From Isoetes taiwanensis (Eukaryota > Streptophyta > Lycopodiopsida > Isoetales > Isoetaceae), in the NCBI GenBank assembly GCA_021234155.1, contig JAJEKV010000071.1, positions 5,268,483 to 5,332,482 on the forward strand: a stretch of DNA of 64,000 nt, read 5' to 3'. Position 1 is the stretch's first letter. Each line of letters begins with the position of its first letter. Below the pieces are notes generated by a model that worked only from the letters and a program-made list of their open reading frames with translations, was not told the DNA's origin and did no database searches. Below, one piece after another: positions 28,663-39,525 of the stretch. Position numbers and translations under genes: made by a program.

Positions 28663-30775
28663 GCTTGTGTCTTTGTACCAGACAATGCTCACAGCCAAGA
28701 TATCTCGGTAGAACCTCCAAAGAATGTTGCCACAATTTTTGGCTCTATTGAGGCAACTATTCTGCTTTGGTACAGAACCTCCAGAACTAGTCTTAAGGGC
28801 CTAGTTCCACCCTTCAAAACAAAGATCTGGAACAAAGGCAAGCTTCCTTCTCTCTATTTCAAGAGAAAGAATTGCAAACGTGATGTGTTTGTTGATGGCG
28901 AGAAATGATTTAGGAAAAGATTGTTTTTGCATTCAGATAGTGAAGCTTTTGTTTTGTTGTAGGGCACACAAAAGATCCAAGTTCTCCACCTCTTTTTCAA
29001 AGAAGAGAAATGGATCTGGAAGAACAATATACTCCACCTTCTATTTACTGGCAAAAGAGAATGATCTAGTATGAGAGTCTTTCTATTCAAATATGGAAGA
29101 TATTTTTGCAGAGTGCACAAAGATCAAAGATCCAAGTTCTCTCCCTCCTTTTCAAAGGGGAGAAATGGGTTTGGAAGAACAATATTTCGATCCTAGGAAG
29201 AATCCCTTTGCAATGGTATAAAGAAAAAAAGTGCAATGGTATATGGAAAACAGGGAAATAGAAAACAATTGGGACGAAATAATGATTTTTGCATTCCTGA
29301 AAAGGGGCAAAAGAAATCGAAATAGCCTCGTTGAATGAATTCGAAGGAGACTCTAGACCAGCAAGAACATATCAAATGCATATGAATGCATATGAATCTA
29401 ACACTGCTTGAATTGAATAGAATAGAAAAGTAACAGTTCAATAACCCGGTTTTTGAAGAAAACTTTGATGGAAACGAAGCCTTTCTGAATTCCATTCCCC
29501 TGACAGTTGAGTGCCCCATAAAACCATACCTGGCAACTCATAAATATAGGTGCAACTTCCCTTCACGAATTTAGCAGTAATAAATTCTGAGCTTCAACCA
29601 CTGGTTCACGATCTGATTAACCCTAATTGTTTTCTTGGTATTTTCGTCCCCCCCTTTTTTTTTTCTTTTTTCTTTTTTTGTTTTTTTCAATAGTCTACAA
29701 CGTGTTAACTATCCTGGATTACAGAATAAAAAAAGCTAGCCACTAGAAGCCTAGGTTAACATACATTTTTTTTTCTTTTCCTTTTGATATCTTGCATTTA
29801 TACTGCGTTGTAGTAACTCCCCCACAATCATGAATATGCCTTGGGCAATTTCATGAGGTGATCCAACTCAGTAGGCCTTCAAAATATTCAGATGAACACT
29901 CCAAACATCTCCAACATCTTAGCTCCAAATAACCTAGAAGAAACTACATGTCCAAAAAAAATGTGAGTAAGGTGGAATTTGTTGCCTGAATCCAGGCAAC
30001 AAAAGGGAATCCAAAAGGGATCTTAGCGGTGATGGGCACCAAATTTGTGGAGAATAGAAGCAAATTTAGAGCGTGGAACTAAGGAGACTCATTATCAGTG
30101 ATTGACATATCCGAACATGAAGTTTGTAGTCTTTTCAGAGGTTGACATAGAGGCATTGCCATAATTTATGAAAATACTACGACATTCTAAGAATTTGGAT
30201 AAAATACAAGGGCATTTTTATAAATTGCCTAAAATATATTCCAATTATGAGATCAAACACTGTGTCACCACCATTCTCCATAATGCCAATCCGTGGCACT
30301 TAGGCAATCCCTAGTGTCTTAGCACCTTATTAAAACTAAGACATTTTTGTATAGTCATGCACTTTATTTTAAGGGATAAGGTTTAAAAAAATGAATTGCT
30401 TTAGAAAATATGTGCGCTAATAGGTGGTACAAATGTACATGACAATAACTACATGGTAGGCATGGCAGGGCAATCAAAAAGAATATCTAGCTTGCGAATA
30501 TATCACATACAAGTGATAATTTTGTGTGAAGGCTTCTAAGTTGTATAAAGTAAAATTGGAAATTTTGATACACATGGATATAAGGCATATAAAGAGGTTA
30601 TCTCAAGGTCTATCAAACCATATATAATGCATACACTTTGATTCTATTCTTCGAGATTCTTTGATGCTCCAGTGCATGCGCGCCAAGTGTCAATTTTTTT
30701 TTTCTAGGAACATTTTTGTATTTTCCTAGTTAATATTTATTGAGGAGGAGCCACAGCCACGTGACTCCCCACGTG
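28663..30775. other. Gypsy leader and uncharacterised repeats
   Basis: Upstream of gag (minus strand) this should hold the leader, primer-binding site and 5' LTR, but I could not find a convincing site or LTR edge. Two direct copies of a roughly 70-bp phrase (AAGATCCAAGTTCTC...AGAAATGG..TGGAAGAACAATAT) lie at about 28972-29035 and 29128-29190. T-rich low-complexity tracts occur at 29650-29690 and 29768-29790. No gene is seen between 29200 and 30775. Confidence 0.4.
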
Positions 30776-30886
30776 CACTTTGCATTTATTGCGGCCATTA
30801 ATACACTCTAATAACTTGATGCCCCATTAATACACTTTGCATTTATTGCGGCCATTAATACACTTTGCATTTATTGCGGCCATTAT
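30776..30886. repeat. Tandem repeat of a ~27-bp GCGGCCATTAATACAC unit
   Basis: The phrase TTTGCATTTATTGCGGCCATT occurs three times (starting about 30778, 30835 and 30862), the first copy separated by a diverged 30-bp spacer. Each includes GCGGCC and TTAATA palindromes. Confidence 0.75.
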
Positions 30887-31160
30887 TCCGACGTCCGCCG
30901 TAGCCAGACCTGTGCTTGCCCCTGCATACAAAACTCCGGCGCCATTGCAGTCCATAAGGCATTTCTGTGGACCAATGCGGCCATGCGAGCAATGATGAGA
31001 CAACCCCGTAGATCCACTTCCATTCCATGCATACTTCAAACAAGGTGCGTGCTCTATATCTCTCATCCCATTCCCTTTCTGGCCCTTCAACAAATCAAAC
31101 TAGAAACATAAAACAAATAAATTACATTAAACAAATGAGGCAGAGATAAAAAGATGCTCA

Positions 31161-31452
31161 CCGCGTTGACGGCCAAGTGGTTAAGCTAATGGTTATGGGA
31201 AACCCCCATCCAGGCTCAAAGCCCACTGCCCATCATCGGGTGCAGCTAAATAAACAAAAAGGTCCATCGCGTTGTTAGCCTAATGGTCAAGCCATTGGTT
31301 CTGGGCATCACCCATCCAGGCTCAAAACCCACTGACTAGCAATGGATGGCGAGAAAGTGATAATGACAACCCCGCTGTTAGCCTAGTGGTCAGGCCATTG
31401 GTTCTGGGCAGCACCCATCCAGGCTCAAACCCCACTGACTAGCATCGGGTGA
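31161..31452 (+). repeat. Three tandem tRNA-like (SINE-type) units
   Basis: Units start near 31161, 31264 and 31368 (period about 104 bp). Each has a box A-like block (TTAGCCTAGTGG in unit 3, TTAGCCTAATGG in unit 2, a decayed ACGGCCAAGTGG in unit 1). About 43 bases later each has a box B-like block (AGGCTCAAACCCC). That spacing matches internal Pol III promoters of tRNA genes. No unit folds into a proper tRNA with matched acceptor arms, so these are best read as heads of a tRNA-derived SINE arranged in tandem. A fourth box B-like phrase GGGTTCAAATCCCG is at about 31561. Confidence 0.65.
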
Positions 31453-31715
31453 TAAAAAGGAGAGGATAAAAGAGAGAAAGGGATACCAGCATTGGGAATC
31501 TCATGGTCGTCTCGCAGCAACTATCTATCGTATGGGCAAGAGGACACAAGGCAACAATGTGGGTTCAAATCCCGCCTGTTCGGCAATTCATAAATGCTAC
31601 CACATGTGGTCTCGCACCCTTGTGAATAGAAACCCATTATTAAGCATGCATTGCATTGACAGATTGAACGTTAATAGTGGGCCAAACCTCAGCGGGTTGG
31701 AACTAGAGAAACGTT

Positions 31716-31737
31716 CGCGGCGGCCTTGGCCGCCGCG
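31716..31737. repeat. Perfect GC-rich inverted repeat
   Basis: CGCGGCGGCC, then TT, then GGCCGCCGCG: 10-bp perfect arms with a 2-base spacer, in otherwise AT-rich DNA near the SINE-like array. No gene is close by. It could form a cruciform or a hairpin in RNA. It is not followed by a T-run. Confidence 0.85.
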
Positions 31738-32539
31738 ATAAGTTTCTTGTTGGTTGTAATTTTGACTTAAGGCATATTTGCATATTGTATTTATATACAA
31801 AAAAAGGGGCACCTGACAAATTGGATATTAATTATGTTTGAGATGCGGTTGGATCTTCGCCATCCGGAAAGGGAGTTTTGTGACCTTAACCATTGAAAAA
31901 AATCATGCACAATACACATACTTAGAAAAATTCAATGGCTAATAATATTTAGCTTCTCCAAACAAAAACAAAAATTAACAAAACAAAAACAAAAATTAAC
32001 TTAGTGGAAAACAAAAATTAATTCCATATCTGATCCACGCATAACGGATAAAGTTCAAAAACCAAGTACATTCCCACCATTGAAAGGACAAATCTAATAT
32101 AAGGGAGTTGCTCTACATTTATTATTGAGCCCATGTCTTTGCAAATTTTGCTTTTATTTTAAAAACGCTTTTTTTTTTTGTTCTTAAATGGAATTGCTAC
32201 TTACAAAGAAGGTCAAGATGTATGGCGGCATGGAATCTGGGAAGCGGATTCCAGGGAGTCCCGCGACCGGCGGGAGCCGGGAGCGGGTCCTGGAATCAGC
32301 GACCCAGTTCCAGGCCACCACAACATGGTAACTGGGTCGCAGCTTCAAATTTACCTGCTCCTTACCTGCTGAGCGGAATCATCATGCCGCTTTCCACTCC
32401 AGAGGCGGAATCAGCGTCCCAGTTTCCATGTTGATTAAAGTTTGACATGTGACATAGAAAATACGTGATACTTGCCACAAATTTATTAAGGATTCCACTA
32501 AGATTTCCACCATTTATAAAAGTGACAACGGATATTAAA
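31738..32539. other. No gene recognised
   Basis: AT-rich with an AACAAAAACAAAAATTAA direct duplication near 31965-31998. 32222-32420 is a GC-rich island with partly repeated phrases (GGAATCAGCG(A/T)CCCAGTTCC twice, at about 32292 and 32408); no domain was found in its frames. Confidence 0.4.
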
Positions 32540-33225
32540 TCACCCTTTTGGGAGGCATTTCAAGATATTATTGTCTCTTTACAACATCGTTTTGGACTTT
32601 CATCTCGCACCTTCTAACAATGCTTCCTCATCTAGGTTTGAATGTTATGACTCCCTCATCTAGCACTAAGATGTCATTAAACGCTCGTCCCTCCAAGAAC
32701 CTTCTCTTGCACACTTATTTGCTTGCTTCATTGTCCAGGAACAAGCTTGTAGCTATTGCATCAATTCGCACGGGGTCCCACAGGCTACGGATTGAGACAG
32801 GTAAATGGGAGCGGCCGCAATTGCCGCGAGAAGCGAGACTATGTGCCTGTTGCCAGTTACAGGTTATTGAAGATGAAAGCCATACTCTTCTGAGTTGCCC
32901 TGCTTTTGAGATAGTCCGGAATCATTTTTCGACCTTAGCATTCCATTCCACGCTTCCACAACTTCTCAGCGCACCATCTGTGCATGACTTGGCATTATAC
33001 ATACTTGAGGTTCTAGATAAACGTCTGCAATTACTGAGCCCTCAGTAGTCATTATCTAAGCTTGTCTAGTATCATCATTACTGCAAAGGTTTTTCCCTTG
33101 AAAACCTTTCGAGGCAGGGGTTTTTTAATCCTAGTAGTAATGATTGTACTAGCCCATTGTATGGGTCCCATGACCTATTGGTCTTCGTGGACGTTAAAAA
33201 AACTATTCTATTCTATTCTATTCTT
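32540..33225 (+). mobile_element. LINE 3' end with (TATTC)n tail, copy B
   Basis: The frame 32548-33048 ends in the LINE C-terminal block: SIRTGSHRLRIETGKWERPQ, then a zinc-binding CACCQLQVIEDESHTLLSCP, then EVLDKRLQLLSPQ and a stop at about 33046. The 3' UTR follows with hairpin AAAGGTTTTT...GAAAACCTTT (about 33087-33109), the phrase CTTCGTGGACGTTAAAAAAA and a TCTATTCTATTC tail to 33225. It is 5'-truncated; the reverse transcriptase is missing. This is the best-preserved C-terminus of the family in the window. Confidence 0.8.
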
Positions 33226-35479
33226 GCTCTTGTGTCATTTAGTATGTCTAGCAATGTATCAAGTGAAATGAATGTGATAAAATCATCTTCCTTAGATATG
33301 GCTATGAAAAGACCACAGAAAGTGACAGTCCATCATCCAAAACTGTGCTAATGTTATTTGAATCTTAAATAAAAAACATTCATCATTTTTGCAATGATAA
33401 ATAAAAATACTTGTAAATACAGACAAACCATATATCAAAGAAGGTGCATCCAATGTAGCCCCATAGAGGAAAGGTGCCAAGATTTGAAACCTTACCAACA
33501 TAAGGAATAAGGAAATGAGTAGCTTGCACCTTAGAACCAATTTTCATGGTCAAGGTAAATGATCGAGATCATGCCATGCTTAAAGCCCATTTGAATCTTG
33601 CAGAATCAGATGCTCATCTTCTCAACTTCAAAGGTAAACTTGCAACCTATAGAAGCATGACACTTGTAAGCATGTAAAACAAAATATCGCAAAGTTATCG
33701 GGAAAAACTTTATATCATTTCCATACCCAGTGCTTTGACAATACCTCTTCAGCGCAAATTTGTTCATCTCTTATCTTTGACATTAAACTTTCATTCTAAG
33801 GTTCGCTTATCTCTTCCTGAAAGACATTCTCAAGCACATGCAATACATGATTCACTTCAATGGTTGATTATTGTACTTGCATAATGCAAAAACTCTTCTT
33901 TGCCAGTGAAGTTCCCTCTGATACCCCAAGACATATAATAGACTTAAGTGCAACATTACCTCTGATGCAAGCAGAAGGTTGTAATATTAACTCGATCAAG
34001 AAGATAGTTCCAATAAAGCTGCCATAAGTTCCCTTCTTGATGAAGAGCTAATGGCAGAAAGCATGGTAATCAATCACCCCATAGTTTAATGCATTGCCTG
34101 AAAGAAATTGGCAAATCAAAATTTTAAGTTTTAAAGAAACTCCATACACAACCAAATAATGTTAATGGTCTGCAAAATGGTGGTAATACCTTTCGTTCTC
34201 TTTCCAAGACCAATCATCCATATTTACAATAAAATGGATTTGAGAAGGGATTGTCTATTCAATCTGAACTTCCACAATGAAAGATCCACTGCCCTGCAAC
34301 ATCATGCCATGTGGGCTACTGTTCACTGCATCCAAAATCTGAGCAGCATCTATCTAGTACCATTTTGTTAGCCTCCAGCAGCCTTGAGTTTGACGAACTT
34401 GATACTGCAAGTGCAATGTCATGCATAGTTTGTTGAAATTTAACATTATTGCATAACTTGTTAGCCAAAGCGAACTTGCTAAATACTAACATACTTTCAC
34501 ACATCATCAAACACAGTAGTACCATGAAACTTCAAATGCTTATGCTTCTGAATCCAACTGCCTATTGCATCAGAGTTCTTTGAAGGAAAAGTCGGAAGCA
34601 AAACTAACTACTTACCTTGCTTTCTTGTGAAATGTTGGCACCAACATGCCTTGCTTCTCAATCTGCACAAATTTGGTAGACCATTTAGAATATGAAAGAT
34701 CATAATTATGTCTAGATATCTACATTTGGGATTAATTGCAATAGCTTACCTCCAAGAAACTTTTCCAGTCCATCTTTTAGCCTATTGTCTAAGTTTATTG
34801 TAAGGGTGCTATAGCTATGTTTTAAATTGCAAAAGAATCCAACCCGAGCTTTGAATCATCAATAGTTTGTTTTATAAACCCTAAATCAATGGCTCCATCC
34901 CTGCAAGAAGTCCTGCAAGAATTGATTCGTCTGCATTTCTGTGATGGCTTAGAGGAGACCAAAAGATATCCAAAATAGGATATAGGATGCAATGCTCGAT
35001 GCTCAATAGCTGTAAATTGATTCTTCACAATATGACAAACAATCAATGCCTCCACAAAGGGACCAAACACCTTGTGCAAGTTTATAGGAAGGTGAAGCAT
35101 TGTGACCGATGTTGCTGCCAGAACGTATTGCCGCTGCTAGTTGATTCAGCTTCATTTGGCAACCAGTCCATTCATTGCATATGCCTATCACAGCTTGGAC
35201 ATCAATGTGCCTTTCCGAAGTGATTGTAGCAGCAAGTGAAGAACGTAAGAAAAAATATGCAAGTCGAAATGCAATAGATCTAGATCTCCATGATCTTCAC
35301 ATTTCTAAAACAAAGATAGAACCCTGAATCTAGACGCTCGACAATCTGCTTGCTTCATTCGTTTCTCTTGGAAACTTCAGCTGGGTATAGCGGCGGATAG
35401 AAATGCAGCTAAAAAAAGCTCCAGTCCAGTATACGCGTTCCAGGCATAGAAATCAACACAATTCCATTTTAAAAGATAA
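33226..35479. other. No gene firmly recognised; exon-like blocks on the minus strand
   Basis: Short exon-like blocks with good splice donors occur on the minus strand. 34812-34750 (LDNRLKDGLEKFLG, donor GGAG|GTAAGC) and 34662-34616 (IEKQGMLVPTFHKKA, acceptor TTTGTGCAG and donor CAAG|GTAAGT) are the clearest, but their phases do not match. A possible further exon is at 34500-34320 (LLEANKMVLDRCCSDFGCSE). On the + strand 33560-33632 reads AHLNLAESDAHLLNFK before a GTAAAC. These may be remnants of a host gene. I recognise no family. Confidence 0.25.
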
Positions 35480-36473
35480 GATATACATGTCAAGTGTGTG
35501 CCCGAGGACATATCTGATCTCGCATGTCCATGACCTCCAAAAGGTATGATCCCAGCATCTATACGGAAGCCACGCTCAATGTCACATGTAGCAGCTGGCC
35601 AGGCCTGACCAACTCAGCATAGCGCGTCCAGATTTGATCATATGCTGGGCAGCTTTGAAGGGTATGAGATTCATCCTCAATGACTCCCATTTGGCGACAT
35701 TGACAAAGCCTGCCCTGACATGGCTCACCAATCCATCTGCCCGTCCCAATTCAAAGATGATGTGCCCTTGTGTGAATGGAGGCAATGAGTCTGTGCCTTT
35801 TCATAGGCAAGTGGGTATGCAGATAGTATTGGGGGCCTCATTCCAATGTGAGATTTATGTGGCGTTGGTAGTGTGATGTCTTGACCTGTTCAAGGGCACT
35901 GGCATCCCAGAGCTTGCTGAGGAAGCAGGCGTCAAGATATTGCCTCAAGCTATGGCGATCTGCCTCTGTTTGCACATGTATGCACATGTGCTCCTGCACA
36001 TTCCATCTAGCCAACCATTGACCTCTCTTTTCCCTCCAGCAGGCCTTGAGGCGATGCGGCCCCATTGCCTTGATATAAGCTAGGTTAGAGAGACGAGCAT
36101 CGTCCATATTTACCACTTTCCGAAAATAGACAATGTGGCGATTAAGGACCGCCCTCTGAAGAGGCAAGAAACCCATCTCCTGCAGCAGAATTTGATATGG
36201 GACTGTGGACTTCACCCCTAGTGCTTGTACTAAAAAGACTTTCTGCACCTGCTCCAAGTCATTCCAGGTAGTGAGGAACACTACTGGACCCCATACTTCA
36301 ACCCCGTATAAAAGGGAAGGCTCCACTAAGACCTTGAACAGGTGCGACTGATGGGCCCAATCATACAACTCCGCTCTATGACTATTGTTTTGCATTGCAT
36401 ATAGTGCCTTCCAGCCCACCGTCACTCGTAGCCGTATGGATGTGTCGCAGTGCATAGTAGAAGGAAACTCCAC
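35480..36473 (-). mobile_element. LINE ORF2 C-terminal fragment, minus strand
   Basis: Encodes the region after the RT palm: GWKALYAMQNNSHRAELYDW, SLLYGVEVWGPVVFLTTWND, LARWNVQEHMCIHVQTEADR. Beyond a stop near 35838 it continues with the zinc-binding block (CQCRQMGVIEDESHTLQSCP). The order matches copy C at 37.5-38.7 kb on the opposite strand, so the two form an inverted pair about 1 kb apart. The 3' tail is not seen; the copy fades near 35480. Confidence 0.8.
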
Positions 36474-37525
36474 TCCTTAATATTTATATGGAAATGACAT
36501 TTGACTGTCATATAGGATAGTTATACTAAATATACTCTGAGATGTATAGTTAGTCTTGCACAAATCCTTTTGAGTTTAAAATATTTCTCTCAGTTTATTG
36601 TACCATTTTCATTGATTTGATAATGAAATTTACCTCTTGTGTTTCAAAAAAGAAAATATCAATGTGCTGAAGCAAATAAATGATGGTCTACGATTAAAGT
36701 GCCCAATTTTTAGTGACCATATAAATAGTAGAAAAATAAGTACAATACTATTCTAGGTGATATGGTAATGGTTTATGAATTCGAATGTGGGAAGACATTG
36801 AGCAAATTTATCTTACAAAACTGATCAAAACTTGAAGAAACGTTGATTGCAATTCATCCCTAACAACGACTGGCCATGCCCACATGGCAACATTTATTAC
36901 TCTAAAGGATTTCAAGTAAGACATTCTTTACCTTTCATGTTTTATTACTCAAATTTAAGTGGGTCATGCCCGCCAATTTCAAATTGCAATGCACCTAAAG
37001 GGTGATTCTTATATACTACTAGTCGTAATACAAGCCTTGAAGGTCGTGTAGAGTAAAGTTTCAGCTAATCACTAAAACAAAGGATTGCAATACCGGATCG
37101 CTTGAAGCTGATTTGAATTGAGCCAATGAAGATAGCTTGAATTCACACAACATATGCTATTGATGTGTAGCATACAAGCTGCATATGTAATATTGTAGTT
37201 GATGCTTCTTTTGAACATTTCCTTCAACTCATTGTTGTTGCAATGTTGATCCCCAACACAAAAATTAATATGTCTAGTAGACATTAAGATCATGTTCACC
37301 TTCAAAAATTTAGAAGATATGTCACAAAATAAATGGCTAAGTTTAAACAATACTCTCTAATCAACTTGGAGCAAAAATATAAGTATGGATGAACGAAAAT
37401 ACTCTCTAACCAACTTGGAGCAAAAATATAAGTATGGATGGACGAAAATGGGAAAAGCATATGACCTACTTTGGTGACAATGGTGTTCCATAGCCCTAGT
37501 TTTCGTTAAAACGACCCGTGCACAT
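36474..37525. other. No gene recognised
   Basis: AT-rich spacer between two oppositely oriented LINE copies. A direct duplication of about 45 bp (ACTCTCTAA(T/C)CAACTTGGAG, then CAAAAATATAAGTATGGATG) lies at about 37352 and 37400. Confidence 0.45.
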
Positions 37526-38935
37526 GTGCAGCCACTTCACCTCAAACCATTCTTCTTCCTAGCTTACACACCAGCAGACATGCAACGACATCTTGATGCC
37601 CTGGACACATTTTGTGAAGCGACTGATATGCGCGTCAACTTGGCCAAGACTAAGGTGGTTTTCATATCATCTTCACGACAGCCGAGGATCCCCTCCTTCC
37701 GTTACCGAGGGCAGAATGTGGAAGTAGCATCCACATACAAATATTTGGGAGTGGAGTTTCCGTCTACTATGCCTTTGGGACACATCCATCGACTACGAAG
37801 TTATGGCGGGCTTTGGAAAGCACTATATGCAATGCAAAACAATAGTCATAGAGCGGAGTTGTATGATTGGACCCATCAGTCCACACTGCTCAAAGTCTTA
37901 GTGGAGCCTGTCCTTTTTTATCTGGGGTGGAAGTATGGGGCCGATGGTATCCCTCGCTACTTGGAATGACTTTGAGCAGTCAGAAAGCCTTCTTGGTACG
38001 AGCACTAGGGGGTGAAGTCCACAGTCCCATATCAAATTTTCTTTGCAGGAAAGCAGATTCTTGCCTCTTGAGGGGGCCCTTGATCGCCACATTGTCTATT
38101 TTTCGGAGAAGGTGGTCAACATGGACGATGCTCGTCTCCCAAAACTAGCTTATATCATGGCAATGGGGCCTGGCGCCTCAAGGCCTTGGAGGGAAAAGAG
38201 AGCTCAATGGATGGCTAGATGGAATGTGCAGAGCACAGGTGCATACATGTGCAAACAGAGGCGATCGCCATAGCTTGAGGCAATATCTTGGCGCTTGCTT
38301 CATCGGCAAGCTTTGGGATGCCGCCCTTGAGCAGGTCAAGGCAAACACACTACCGGCGCCACATAAATCCCACATTGGAGCGAGGCCCACAATGCTACTG
38401 CGCACCCACTTGCCCATGAAAAGGCTTGGACTCATTGCCTCCATTCGCGAGGGGGCACATCATCTTGAATTGAGGCAAGGCGGATGGATTGGTGAGCCAC
38501 GTCGGGGCAGGCTCTGTCAATGCCGCCAAATGGGAGTCATTGAGGATGAATCTCATACCCTTCAAAGTTGCCCAAAGATATGATCAAATCAGGGCCGCTT
38601 ATCTTTGAGTTGGTCGGGCTGGCCACCGCTACATGTGACATTGAGCCGCGGCATCCGATGACGGATGCTAGGATCATACCCGAGGAGGTCATGGACATCG
38701 CGAGATCAGGTATGTCCTCGGGCACGACTTGACATGTACATACACATTTATTTCATGATGATGTATACTTATGCGGTTTTGACATTCTTATTACCGCCCG
38801 CGGTTTTCCCTCGAAAACCCCGGGGTGGGGTTTTTAACTTGGACGATAATAAGTTTTGTGCGCTCCTCTACAGGTCCCATAGGCCGATTGGTCTCAGTGG
38901 ACGATAAAAAAACTATTCTATTCTATTATATTCTT
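37526..38935 (+). mobile_element. LINE 3' half with (TATTC)n tail, copy C
   Basis: Starts in the RT thumb (LDALDTFCEATDMRVNLAKT), then VASTYKYLGVEFPSTM and ALYAMQNNSHRAELYDW. Frameshifts near 37900, 38040, 38170 and 38230 follow, then SIREGAHHLELRQGGW and the zinc block CQCRQMGVIEDESHTLQSCP (up to 38583). The 3' UTR (38790-38935) keeps the hairpin as CGGTTTTCCCTCGAAAACCCCG and the CAGTGGACGATAAAAAAA phrase and ends in CTATTCTATTCTATTAT. It is 5'-truncated within the RT and inactive. Confidence 0.85.
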
Positions 38936-39525
38936 CTTCTTCTTATAGTAAAATAGTATTTGAGAATACACCAACATAAATTTGTTACACCACACATAAT
39001 ACTTCTTTAAATAAAGCTAATTCTTCACGTAAGCAATAGACCTATGTCGTTCTTATGTTTTATTTTAGTAAAAAGCAAACCAACTAGAGGCTAATCCTCA
39101 GCTTATTATTTCTTGGCTTAAATCCTATCGGTTAGCAGTCCTACCTTAAAATAGAACCTCAAAGTTTCTTATAAGAAAGATGTAACGAGTTCCCTTCAAA
39201 CAATTCGGAGAGAGATTCGATAAACCTGTTCAGTATGTAATGTTGTTAGACAATGTGTCCATCACTATCCATATCTGTGGTAGACATCTGTATGAAATAT
39301 ATGCAGAACTCTTCTTCCACAGAAGATGATTGAAATTTATGGCATGCCCAAATTCTCAGCCAAAAGTGGTGCATGGAATGTACAATGAGAACAAATTACA
39401 GATATTACCAGCATATGTTCAGTAATATACATCAGAGACATCATGTTTTATGGTGTGGGCAAGCTGTTCATACTACAATCTATCAATTGTAGCCAGTAAC
39501 AAACAATAACCCTCCAAGATCTTAC
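38936..39525. other. No gene assigned; downstream of the TPM gene
   Basis: Probably holds further 3' exons and the 3' UTR of the minus-strand TPM gene, because the second exon ends at a good donor (39525). I could not place the next exon by eye. Confidence 0.35.

Noticed and set aside
31550-31590. A functional tRNA gene suggested by GGGTTCAAATCCCGCC
   Set aside because: No matching acceptor 5' half or D arm at the right distance; only a box B-like arm is present.
34987-35223. Plus-strand frame of 78 codons
   Set aside because: No domain and no splice support; codon make-up is like the flanking non-coding DNA.
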